64,000 nt of DNA from Dehalococcoidia bacterium. Lineage in GTDB: Bacteria; Chloroflexota; Dehalococcoidia; UBA2979. The DNA is taken from the NCBI GenBank assembly GCA_009379925.1, contig WHSU01000016.1, positions 1-64,000 on the forward strand, written 5' to 3'. Below the pieces are notes generated by a model, which was given only the letters and a program-made list of their open reading frames with translations, was not told where the DNA came from and did no database searches. This document shows positions 54,319 through 62,552 of the stretch, piece by piece; position 1 is the first letter of the stretch; each line of letters opens with the position of its first letter. The position numbers were made by a program, and so were the translations under genes.

Positions 54319-54939
54319 CTATAGCCCGCCGGGCGGCTGCAGCCCAAAGAGCCGCCAGCCGGGGCGCCCGCGCGACAGCGCGCTCGAGGCGCCCGACTCC
54401 GGTTGCAGGCCGGAACCGCGTCCCGTCGCCAGCGCCTTCTCGATGGCCCAGCGCGAGAGGCCCTGGACGGCCTCCATCTGGGCCATCTCGGCCAGCGAGT
54501 AGAAGCCCGCGCCGGTGATCTCGTCGTTGTCGAAGCTCGGCTCGCGGCCATCCTCGGTGTCCAGGCGGAACACCACGTAGAGGTTCGTGCTCGGCCCGCC
54601 GATCGAGCCGCCGAGCGAGTGCCGGAAACCGATGACATCGCTCACCCGCGCCTCGATGCCGGCTTCCTCCAGCACCTCGCGCTCCACAGCCTCGGCGATC
54701 GCCTCATCGTGCTCCACGTAGCCGCCCGGCAGCTGCCAGGAGCCGGCGAAGGGCTGCCACCCGCGCTGGACCAGCAGCGCGCGGCCCTCGCGCATCACGA
54801 CGCCGGCGCAGCCGATGGAGAAGTCACCGAAGTGGACGAAACCGCAGTTCTCGTCCGGGCAGGCGAGTCGGTCGCGCCCGCCGTCGGGCCGCGTCGTCAG
54901 CTCCAGCGCACAGCGCGGGCAGAATCGCAGCACGCTCAT
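54319..54939 (-). CDS. NUDIX hydrolase with zinc ribbon
   Basis: The 206-residue protein begins with a four-Cys zinc ribbon (CPRCALEL then CPDENC), as in NudC-like and related enzymes. The Nudix box is GGYVEHDEAIAEAVEREVLEEAGI, matching G-x5-E-x7-R-E-x2-E-E-x-G. It cleaves a nucleoside diphosphate linked to another group; the substrate is unknown. GGAGGGG precedes the ATG. An ATG 71 codons upstream is in frame, but that stretch lacks protein character. Confidence 0.85.
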   Translation of the reverse strand: MSVLRFCPRCALELTTRPDGGRDRLACPDENCGFVHFGDFSIGCAGVVMREGRALLVQRGWQPFAGSWQLPGGYVEHDEAIAEAVEREVLEEAGIEARVSDVIGFRHSLGGSIGGPSTNLYVVFRLDTEDGREPSFDNDEITGAGFYSLAEMAQMEAVQGLSRWAIEKALATGRGSGLQPESGASSALSRGRPGWRLFGLQPPGGL

Positions 54940-55259
54940 GGGTCCCCTCCTTGCAGCGTCCGGTGATGCGGCCGTGACGCCGCCGGCATCGTACCGCCGG
55001 GGGGCAACACGCGCCGCACCGCTCGAGGTTGCACTGGCATCGCACGCGTGTGACGCGCCCATGTCGCACGTGGTGAGACCCCTCTCGCCTTCGTTACAAC
55101 CGTGCGAGCGTGTACCGGGCGGCGGCGAGAAAACGCGCGTGAGTGCGAGCATTCGCCTGAACGGTGGCGGCGGCCCTCGATACGGCGGGCCTCGCCGGTC
55201 GCTCCCGTGGAGACCCGCGCATAGCCCCGCGCCTAGCGAGCAGGCTGTGGAGGGTCACG
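54940..55259. other. Divergent intergenic region, 320 bases
   Basis: The region separates the NUDIX gene from the sugar importer, which diverge here. It should carry promoters and perhaps an operator for the importer. I see TTGCAC at 55032-55037 and the near-palindrome CGCACGCGTGTG nearby, but no convincing promoter pair and no open frame with a ribosome site. Frames crossing it are Arg-rich noise. Confidence 0.4.
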
Positions 55260-56684
55260 ATGCGACGATCGACAGGCGGCGGGCACGCGGGCGGCTGGGG
55301 GCAACGAGGGGTGAGCCGCCGGCTCTTCCTGCGGGGCACGGCGCTCACGACGTTCGGCCTGGCCGGCGCCGCCCTCATCGGCTGCGACGACGATGACGAG
55401 CCCGCGGACGGCGACGGGACACCTGGCGGCGGCGCCACGACGCCATCGGGCGCTCCTTCACCCGGCGGCACGGCGACCGGCGGGCCGCCCGCAGGCGGCG
55501 GTGAGATCGGGACGGCCGATGTCGTCGGCATCTGGGGCGAAGAGGTGCCGAACTTCGAGGCCATGGTGGCGCCGTGGGAGGACGATACCGGTGGCACCAT
55601 GGAGTTCGTCGGCACCCGCGAGTTGGCTGCCCTGCTCACCACGCGCGTAGAGGGCGGCAACCCGCCGGACATCGCGCTCCCCGCGGAGGTCGGGTTGTTC
55701 CAGCAGTTCGCGCGCGAGGGCCTGCTCGTCCCGCTCTCGGAGTGCGGTGTCGACGAGGAGGCGATGGGGAACTACCCGGAGGGCTTCGTCGACCTCGGGA
55801 CCGTGGACGGCGAGCTGTACGGCTACTTCATGAAGGCGGACTCGAAGGGGACGATCTGGTACAACCCGCGGCTGTTCGATGAGCAGGGGTGGGAGCCTCT
55901 GACGGCCGACAGCAGTTTCGACGACCTGGTCTCTCTGTCGGAGGAGATCGCCGGCGCCGGCTTCACGCCGTGGTCCATGGGCGTGGAGGCGGCCGGCGAC
56001 AGCGGCTGGCCCGGGACGGACTGGATCCAGCAGATCCTACTCAACGAGTCCGGCCCGGAGGTCTACGACGGCATCGTGGACGGCTCGGTGCCGTTCACGG
56101 ATCCGGCCATGCGCTCGGCGTGGGAGAGCTTTGGCCAGATCGCGCTGACCGAGGGCTGGACGGTGCAGGGCGGCGGCCAGGGGATCAACGCGACGAACTT
56201 CATCAACTCCACGTACCCCCCGTTCGAGTCCGAGCCGCAGGCGGCCATGGTGTACCTGGGCGGCTTTGCGGCCGGGTTCATCCAGGAACAGTTCCCCGAC
56301 CTGGTGGCTGGCGAGGACTACGACTTCTTCCCGTTCCCGGGCGGCGCGATCACCGGCAGCGCCAACATCGCGTACGCGTTCAACAGCGAGGAGACGACGT
56401 GCTCGCTGTTGATGTACCTGGCGACCGCGGAGGCGCAGCAGGTCTGGGTGGACCGCGGCGGTTTCGTCTCGGTGCACCAGGGCGTCTCGCTGGACGCCTA
56501 CCCGGACGAGGTGTCCCGCCGGCAGGCTGCGCAGCTCACGGAGGCCGAGGTCTTCCGCTTCGACCTGGACGACGGGATCGGCGGCGACGTGCAACAAGCA
56601 TACTTCAGCGCCGTCACGGAGTACCTGCAGGACCCGAGCCAGCTCGACGCGCTCCTGGAGCAGATCGAGGCGGCGCGGGCGTAG
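55260..56684 (+). CDS. Sugar ABC transporter substrate-binding lipoprotein
   Basis: The 474-residue protein is an extracellular solute-binding protein of the maltose/alpha-glucoside class. It carries a twin-arginine signal (SRRLFLRG, Arg20-Arg21) and a lipobox ending at Cys42 (AALIGC), so it is probably a Tat-exported lipoprotein. An Asp-rich then Gly/Pro/Thr-rich linker follows. GNPPDIALPAEVGLFQQFAREGLLVPL and YGYFMKADSKGTIWYNP are typical family blocks. GGAGGGTC precedes the ATG. It starts a four-gene importer with two permeases and an ATPase; the sugar is not identifiable. Confidence 0.88.
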   Translation: MRRSTGGGHAGGWGQRGVSRRLFLRGTALTTFGLAGAALIGCDDDDEPADGDGTPGGGATTPSGAPSPGGTATGGPPAGGGEIGTADVVGIWGEEVPNFEAMVAPWEDDTGGTMEFVGTRELAALLTTRVEGGNPPDIALPAEVGLFQQFAREGLLVPLSECGVDEEAMGNYPEGFVDLGTVDGELYGYFMKADSKGTIWYNPRLFDEQGWEPLTADSSFDDLVSLSEEIAGAGFTPWSMGVEAAGDSGWPGTDWIQQILLNESGPEVYDGIVDGSVPFTDPAMRSAWESFGQIALTEGWTVQGGGQGINATNFINSTYPPFESEPQAAMVYLGGFAAGFIQEQFPDLVAGEDYDFFPFPGGAITGSANIAYAFNSEETTCSLLMYLATAEAQQVWVDRGGFVSVHQGVSLDAYPDEVSRRQAAQLTEAEVFRFDLDDGIGGDVQQAYFSAVTEYLQDPSQLDALLEQIEAARA

Positions 56685-56736
56685 GGACAGCAGGCGCCGC
56701 TGGCAGGTCCGGTTCGCGGCCGGCCAGCGGCGCCGG

Positions 56737-57678
56737 GTGAAGGGCCGGTCGATGCTGGGGCGACGCTGGTGGGTGCCGTGGTTGTGGATGCTGCCGGCAC
56801 TGCTCCTGCTCGCGACCTTCCTCGTCTACCCCGGCATCGATACCTTTCGGCGTAGCGTGCTGGACGCTCGCTCGGATGGGTTCGTCGGCCTCGACAACTA
56901 CCAGGCGATCATCGAGAACCCCAACCCGCTGGTCGCCGACACGCACAGTGCGCTGGCCAACAACGCGATGTGGCTCGTGCTGTTCACGGCGGTCACTGTC
57001 CCCCTGGGCCTGGTGCTTGCCGTGCTCACCGGACGTGTGCGCTACGAGGCGGCGGCCAAGTCCGCGATCTTCATCCCGATGGCGATCTCGTTCGTTGCGG
57101 CGTCCGTGATCTGGCGCTTCATGCTGGAGTTCAACCCGAGCGTTGGCACCGTGAACGCCGTGGTCACGGAGTTCGGCGGGCAGCCGACGGCGTGGCTACA
57201 GGACACGGGGGCGCCTCAGACGTGGCTCACTGAGCGGGGTCCCGACGAGATACCCGGGCCGGTCCAGCTCAACAACCTGGTGCTGATCACGGTCGGCGTC
57301 TGGATGTGGACCGGCTTCGCACTCGTAGTGCTCTCCGCGGGGTTGAAAGGGATCTCCACGGAGATGCTGGAGGCCGCCCGCGTGGACGGCGCGAACGAGT
57401 GGCAGATCTTTCGCCACATCATCGTGCCGACGCTGCGCCCGGTGATCGTCGTGGTCACGGTCACGCTGCTGATCAACGCGCTCAAGATCTTCGACCTGGT
57501 TTGGGTCATCACCGGCGGGCGCTTCCAGACGGATGTGGTGGCGACGCTCTTCTTCAAGCAGTCGTTTATCAACCGGGACTTCGGCGCCGGCGCGGCGCTG
57601 GCGGTCGTGCTGCTGCTCGCCGTCGTGCCGCTGATGCTGCTCAACATCCGGCGCTTCCAGTCGGAGGAGGCGGCATGA
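56737..57678 (+). CDS. Sugar ABC transporter permease, MalF type
   Basis: The 313-residue protein has six membrane helices and the EAA loop STEMLEAARVDGANEWQIFRHIIVPTLRP. WWVPWLWMLPALLLLATFLVYPG is the first helix. It pairs with the MalG-type permease, whose ATG overlaps its stop by 4 bases. The GTG at 56737 has no ribosome site; the ATG at 56752 is equally possible. Confidence 0.87.
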   Translation: MKGRSMLGRRWWVPWLWMLPALLLLATFLVYPGIDTFRRSVLDARSDGFVGLDNYQAIIENPNPLVADTHSALANNAMWLVLFTAVTVPLGLVLAVLTGRVRYEAAAKSAIFIPMAISFVAASVIWRFMLEFNPSVGTVNAVVTEFGGQPTAWLQDTGAPQTWLTERGPDEIPGPVQLNNLVLITVGVWMWTGFALVVLSAGLKGISTEMLEAARVDGANEWQIFRHIIVPTLRPVIVVVTVTLLINALKIFDLVWVITGGRFQTDVVATLFFKQSFINRDFGAGAALAVVLLLAVVPLMLLNIRRFQSEEAA

Positions 57679-58601
57679 GCCTTGGGGTCCCGGTCCCCGC
57701 CCGCGAGGGCCGCCCGGCGCTCGGCTACTGGTTCCGCGCGACGTGGGCGCGGCTGCCGCTGCACGCGGCGGTCATCGGCTTCGCCGTGCTGTGGAGCGTG
57801 CCGACTGTCGCGTTGCTGATCAGCTCGTTCCGCGAGCCCTCGGCCATTGCCTCCAGCGGCTGGTGGACCGCCACCGTGGACACGCTCACGCTGGACAACT
57901 ATCGCACCGTGCTGGACCAGCGAGGCATGGGGCGGTCCTTCATCAACAGCGTCTTGATCACGTTGCCCGCCACGGCCCTGGTGGTCCTCGTGGCTTCCGG
58001 CGCGGCGTACGCCTTCGCGTGGATGCCGTTCCGAGGCCGCGGGCTGCTCTTCCTCGTCGTGGTCGGCCTGCTGGTGGTGCCGCTGCAGATGACCCTAATC
58101 CCCGTGCTGCGGCTCTACGCCGCGATGACGGTCAACGAGGAGTTGCCGCTCCTCGGTGGCAACGTCTTCGGCATCAACAGCTTCACCGGCATCTGGCTCG
58201 CGCACGCCGCCTACGGCATGCCGTTCGCCATCTTCCTGCTGCGCAACTTCTTCTCGAGCCTGCCCCGCGACCTCATCGAGGCGGCGAAGCTGGACGGCGC
58301 GAGCGAGTGGCAGGTGTTCTGGCGCATCGTGCTGCCGCTGTCGGTGCCGGCGCTCGCGGCGCTGGGCATCTTCCAGTTCCTGTGGACATGGAACGACCTG
58401 CTGATCGCGCTGGTGCTGCTCGGCGACCCTGACCTGGCGCCGATGACCCTGCGCATCACCAACCTCGTGGGGTCGTTCGGCTCGTCGTACCAGCTGCTCA
58501 CCGCCGCCGCATTCATCTCGATGGCGCTCCCGCTCGTCGTCTTCTTCGCCTTCCAGCGCTTCTTCGTACAGGGCATCCTGGCCGGGGCGACCAAGGGCTA
58601 G
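57675..58601 (+). CDS. Sugar ABC transporter permease, MalG type
   Basis: The 308-residue protein has six helices and the EAA loop LPRDLIEAAKLDGASEWQVFWRI. It opens with a basic stretch, then a first helix (AAVIGFAVLWSVPTVALLI). MalG-type proteins form the inner-membrane pore with MalF-type partners. Its ATG lies in ATGA with the upstream stop. The ATPase gene follows after 25 bases. Confidence 0.88.
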   Translation: MSLGVPVPAREGRPALGYWFRATWARLPLHAAVIGFAVLWSVPTVALLISSFREPSAIASSGWWTATVDTLTLDNYRTVLDQRGMGRSFINSVLITLPATALVVLVASGAAYAFAWMPFRGRGLLFLVVVGLLVVPLQMTLIPVLRLYAAMTVNEELPLLGGNVFGINSFTGIWLAHAAYGMPFAIFLLRNFFSSLPRDLIEAAKLDGASEWQVFWRIVLPLSVPALAALGIFQFLWTWNDLLIALVLLGDPDLAPMTLRITNLVGSFGSSYQLLTAAAFISMALPLVVFFAFQRFFVQGILAGATKG

Positions 58602-58626
58602 CCTGAGGGGACCGGAGGCAGACCCG

Positions 58627-59772
58627 ATGGCACGCGTGCTGTTCGACCACGTCACCAAGCGCTTCGGCGAGGTCGTCGCGGTCAACGACCTCAACCTGGA
58701 GGTCACAGACGGCGAGTTCCTGGTGCTCGTCGGGCCCTCCGGCTGCGGTAAGTCCACCACCCTGCGTATGCTCGCGGGCCTCGATGCCATCACGGAAGGC
58801 TCGATTTACATCGGCGACCGTCGCGTCGACAACGTCCCCGCGAAGGACCGCGACCTGGCGATGGTGTTCCAGAGCTACGCCCTCTACCCGCACATGTCCG
58901 TGGGCGACAACATAGGCTTCGGCCTGAAGCTGCGAGGCGCCTCGAAGTCGCAGGTGCGCGAGCGCGTCGAGCGGGCCGCCGAGACGCTGGGCATCGAGGA
59001 ACTGCTGGAGCGCAAGCCGCGCGCCCTTTCCGGCGGCCAGCGCCAGCGCGTCGCACTCGGCCGCGCGATCGTGCGCGAGCCGGAGGTCTTCCTGCTCGAC
59101 GAACCGCTGTCGAACCTCGACGCCAAGTTGCGTGTGCAGACGCGCACCGAGATCAGCAAGCTGCACCGCCGCCTCGGCACCACCTTCGTGTACGTCACCC
59201 ACGACCAGGTCGAGGCGATGACGATGGCGACGCGTATCGCCGTGTTGAACCTGGGCCTGCTCCAACAGGTCGGCCCGCCGCAGGAACTGTACGAACGCCC
59301 CGCGAACGTCTTCGTCGCGGGCTTCATCGGCAGCCCCTCCATGAACTTCTTCCAGCCCGTCGTGCGCAGCGAGGGGGAGACGCTGCGGCTCGACATGCAC
59401 GGACTCAGCATCGAGGTGCCGGCACGCTGGGTGCCCGGACTGCTGCCGTACGATGGCCGTCCGATCGTCCTCGGGGTCCGCCCGGAGCACATCCACGACC
59501 CCGCGTACCTGCCGTCCGGCGTGCTCCCCGCTTCGATCCGCGCGACCGTCGACGTCACGGAACTGATGGGAAACGAGACGTTCCTCCACCTCGACCGCGA
59601 GGGCACACGCTTCCTCGCCCGCGTCGACCCACGCACTCAGGCCACGCCGGCGCAGGAGGCCGAGGTGGTCATCGATGTGTCGCGCATGCACGCCTTCGAC
59701 CCGGAGACCGAGCAGCGCATCGAAGCGCAGGCCGCACCCGCCGAGGCATCGGGCACCGAGGCGGTATCGTAA
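58627..59772 (+). CDS. Sugar ABC transporter ATPase (MalK/UgpC type)
   Basis: The 381-residue ATPase has Walker A GPSGCGKSTTLRML, Q-loop VFQSYALYPHMSV, signature LSGGQRQRVALGRA, Walker B FLLDEPLSNLDAK and the H-loop His in YVTHDQVEAM. The C-terminal TOBE/OB domain runs from about 240. All catalytic residues are intact, in contrast to the ATPase-like protein at 49558. It energises the importer encoded upstream. A short acidic/Ala tail ends the protein. Confidence 0.92.
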   Translation: MARVLFDHVTKRFGEVVAVNDLNLEVTDGEFLVLVGPSGCGKSTTLRMLAGLDAITEGSIYIGDRRVDNVPAKDRDLAMVFQSYALYPHMSVGDNIGFGLKLRGASKSQVRERVERAAETLGIEELLERKPRALSGGQRQRVALGRAIVREPEVFLLDEPLSNLDAKLRVQTRTEISKLHRRLGTTFVYVTHDQVEAMTMATRIAVLNLGLLQQVGPPQELYERPANVFVAGFIGSPSMNFFQPVVRSEGETLRLDMHGLSIEVPARWVPGLLPYDGRPIVLGVRPEHIHDPAYLPSGVLPASIRATVDVTELMGNETFLHLDREGTRFLARVDPRTQATPAQEAEVVIDVSRMHAFDPETEQRIEAQAAPAEASGTEAVS

Positions 59773-59778
59773 CCAGAT

Positions 59779-60390
59779 TTAGTCGGGTGCCTCGGGAGAT
59801 GGCAATTCAGGTACTCTTACTTCGTTGTGCCAGTAGCCACCTCCAAGCTGCGCCTCGTTTGCCAACTCTGCGCGTTCTCGCCACCTGGCCCGGAAAAGCT
59901 GGGCATCCTCGTCAAAAATGCTTGCCACCCCGTCCGCGAAGGTGTCGATAGCCTTCACCCGGCCAGCGAGCCGGCGAAGTGCCCGCCGCGCATCGTCGAC
60001 TAACCGGTACGTCGGATAGAGCGGATAGGATTCGCTCTCATCATCGAGGAACGACAGCAACGCTAGGTGCCAGACAAGCCCCTCTCGGAATTGGGCCGCG
60101 TCACTGAAGGCTATCGCGAAATGATCATCCCACTGTGACGCAAGATACTTGATCGCAATATCGGCATGTCCGAGGAACGTTTCGGGGTGGAAGAGCTTCC
60201 TCATGCGAGGGAGTGGCGTATGGGCGATCTGACCACCTAGCAGCTCGACTTCGATCGGTTCGCGCATGTTCACTCGCGCCGTCCGGTAGCCCTCGTTGAC
60301 CAAGCTGGCTGACCCGCCGATCAGAAGCAATCTCCAGGCTAAGAATGCGGGCAGCCCGGTGGCGAATCGAATGCCGCTGCTCCAGACTGA
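59779..60390 (-). pseudogene. Decayed TIR-like-domain gene, 3' segment
   Basis: This frame is open from 60390 to 59779 and reads like the last third of a protein: FATGLPAFLAWRLLLIGG (hydrophobic), NEGYRTARVNMREPIEVELL, KLFHPETFLGHADIAIKYLA and a long helical end. Protein-like sequence starts upstream of any usual start codon, which suggests it was once continuous with the preceding frame. A TTG at 60330 or ATG at 60267 could still start a shorter product. I do not recognise the domain. G+C content is below that of neighbours. Confidence 0.55.
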
Positions 60391-60610
60391 TTAGCTCTCC
60401 GGCAACCTGGGTGACGGCACTCGCACCATCAACCGAATCCTGCTCGGCAGAGACAAGTGCTAGCTCCTCGATACCCCGCATAAGCGGCTGGACTCGGTCG
60501 ATATAGCCCTTGGCCAGATCCTCGATCTCTTGACGTTCAACGTTTCGGCGATCCGCGGTCTGATTCAACTCAGTAACGACTTCATTGAGCTGAGCCTGAG
60601 GTCTGCGCTG
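60370..60610 (-). pseudogene. Decayed TIR-like-domain gene, coiled-coil segment
   Basis: In the frame after the TAG at 60611-60613 the sequence continues as QLNEVVTELNQTADRRN, then VERQEIEDLAKGYIDRVQPL and GELISLEQ. This is coiled-coil-like. Past about 60380 the frame becomes Arg-rich noise, while another frame takes up protein-like sequence, so a second frameshift lies near 60370-60390. Confidence 0.5.
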
Positions 60611-60920
60611 CTACTGCGAATCAATCTCCGGAAGTCGCGGGCTGTCATAGCATCCGCCGGAGAACGTCCGCCCATGATGTCCCTGCGGGAGGCGCTCCAC
60701 AAGGGATTGGTCAACTGTCTGTGACCACGTCTCGGTAGTCTCCGCGCCGCTCGCGAGGCGAGCCTCAAGGGCGGACAGGCGCTCTTCCACCGAGTCGTCT
60801 CTCTTTGGCCGCGCAGAGGCTAGGAGAAAGTCCCATACCGGATTGTCGTCGCGCTTAGGATCCGCATCGAACTCGCTGAGCAGCTCCGCAATCGTCGTAC
60901 GGAACGTCTCACGCCCCCTC
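60611..60920 (-). pseudogene. Decayed TIR-like-domain gene, second segment
   Basis: The sequence continues from the first domain in another frame: GRETFRTTIAELLSEFDADP, RDDNPVWDFLLAS, then VEERLSALEARLASG. It ends at a TAG (60611-60613) beyond which the same frame continues as coiled coil. Removing one base from the C5 run at 60914-60918 would join it to the first segment as SHEGRETF. Confidence 0.55.
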
Positions 60921-61289
60921 ATGCGATTCCCAGTCATACTCATGATTCGCGTAGTTCGATAGGTCGAAGGGGATGTCCGATCGGCGCTGGGCTATGATTA
61001 TGGTTCCCTTCGCAAGTGCGTGGAGAACACCAAGTTCGTAGAAGACGTTCGCGTTGCGATCTGTGAGATCCGCAATCACCACATCCGATCCGCGCAACTG
61101 CTCGAGAATACTCTTGACCATGTTGCCACGCGTACCCGTCGATCGGGTGCACGAGTAGCCCAGCCCGGCTTCCTCCACCGCTGGACGGATCAACTCCTCG
61201 AAGATCTCTGTCCATTGATCTTCGGAGCACGACGCCGTCGTCGAGAACGGCATGATCACGAAGCATGCGCGGGCCTGCATGCCGTTCAT
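60909..61289 (-). pseudogene. TIR-like / nucleoside deoxyribosyltransferase-like domain (5' segment of decayed gene)
   Basis: This 126-residue frame starts MNGMQARACFVIMPF. It has the FVIMPF start, FEELIRPAVEEAGL, SILEQLRGSDVVIADLTDRN and ANVFYELGVLHAL, which define a domain found at the N-terminus of many bacterial proteins. It is related in fold to nucleoside 2-deoxyribosyltransferases and TIR domains, and some members act in anti-phage systems. The frame ends soon after a C5 run (60914-60918), and the continuation is in another frame. If expressed alone, this domain could still fold. Confidence 0.65.
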
Positions 61290-61400
61290 GATAGTGCGAA
61301 ATCGCAGGTCGACGCCCAGGGGTTGGAGCCGGGCATGCGGGCCGCCACCGCGACGGGCTCCCCGCCCACTCAGACTGACCGACGCGTCAGATCCCTGTCT

Positions 61401-62552
61401 TTAGGCCCGCAGGTGCGCGCCGAGGAAGGCGAACGCCTCCTCGTACAGTTCCGGCGGGCTCTCGCCATGGCCACCGTCGAACCAGCGCAGCGTCTTCGGC
61501 TCACCGAGGGCCTGTTGCAGCCGCTCGGCCGGCTCGCGGCCGCCCACGGTCTCGTCGCGCTCGCCGTTGACTGCGAAGACGGGCCGCCCCGCCGTCAGCG
61601 GCGCGAAGGCGATCGGGTCCGTGAGGTCGAACACCAGCTGCTCGTCCTCCGCCAGTGCGGCGAACTCGGTGCCCGCCACGACGAAGCGCGAGTAGTCCCC
61701 GGAGCCGCCGACGAAGAAGGCGCCGGCGCCCACGCGCGAGTCGAGGGCGAAGAACGGCACGCCGATACGGCAGCCCATCGAGACGCCGAGGTAGCCGACC
61801 GCGTCGCCTCGGACGTCCGCGCGCGAGGCGAGGTAGTCCATCGTGCGCATCAGGTCCTGCACGGCCTGGATGCGCTGGTCGCGCGTGCGAAAGAGCAGGT
61901 CCGGGCGCCCCGTGCGCAGGCGGCCGCGGTCGTCCGGCGCCTCCCGCGACCCGAAGCCGTAGGCGTCCACGGCCACCGTCATCACGCCTCGCTGCGCCCA
62001 CTCGAGGTGGATCGGGCCACTCGGGCGCGTCTGCCAGGAGTGCCGCCCCATGGGCGTCGAGCCATGCTGCAGGATGACTGCGGCGTACGGCCGACCGCTG
62101 TCCGGGTAGGTCAGGGTCGCCACCACTCGCTCGTCGTGCGTGGACCCGAAGGTGACGCGCTCGCGCCGGACGCCTGGCACCGCCGCGCGCGTGCGCACAT
62201 CGATGACCGGCTCCGGCTCGCTGGTCGCAAGCAGCGGGAGCGTGCGGTCGTACTGGTAGAGGTGGCGGATGGCGATGATGGCCTTGTCGCGTGCCTTCCC
62301 TTCAAGGACCTCGGCCGTGCCATACACGATGACCTGCTGCCGCCCATCGGGTACGAGCAGCGAGACGCGCGGCTGGAGTCGGACGTTTGCGTACTTCGCG
62401 CGGTCCTTTGTGATCGAGATCAGGACGTGCGTGCCGTCGAAGAGGTGCGTGATCATCGACTGCTGCGGCGAGCCGTCCCGGCGGCCGGTCGCGAGCACGC
62501 CGACCTGCCGCTCGGCCAGGTAGACGCTCTGTGCCTCGGTCATCACGGTCAC
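61401..62552 (-). CDS. Fusion of a PPOX-type flavin domain with an alpha/beta hydrolase
   Basis: The 383-residue protein joins two domains. Residues 1-105 resemble the F420/FMN-binding PPOX fold (VGVLATGRRDGSPQQSMI, VLISITKDRAKYANVRLQPRV, IVYGTAEVL). Residues 120-383 are an alpha/beta hydrolase with QHGSTPMGRHSW, the elbow LGVSMGCRIGVP, an acid in VNGERDETVGG and His in DGGHGESP. Both halves look intact. The GTG overlaps the pncB stop (GTGA), with an ATG three codons later as an alternative. Function is unknown. Confidence 0.82.
   Translation of the reverse strand: MTVMTEAQSVYLAERQVGVLATGRRDGSPQQSMITHLFDGTHVLISITKDRAKYANVRLQPRVSLLVPDGRQQVIVYGTAEVLEGKARDKAIIAIRHLYQYDRTLPLLATSEPEPVIDVRTRAAVPGVRRERVTFGSTHDERVVATLTYPDSGRPYAAVILQHGSTPMGRHSWQTRPSGPIHLEWAQRGVMTVAVDAYGFGSREAPDDRGRLRTGRPDLLFRTRDQRIQAVQDLMRTMDYLASRADVRGDAVGYLGVSMGCRIGVPFFALDSRVGAGAFFVGGSGDYSRFVVAGTEFAALAEDEQLVFDLTDPIAFAPLTAGRPVFAVNGERDETVGGREPAERLQQALGEPKTLRWFDGGHGESPPELYEEAFAFLGAHLRA

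Noticed and set aside
60565-60768. A 67-codon minus-strand frame crossing the TAG of the decayed gene
   Set aside because: It could be an alternative path through the decayed region, but its start is inside noise and it ends without joining the coiled-coil frame.
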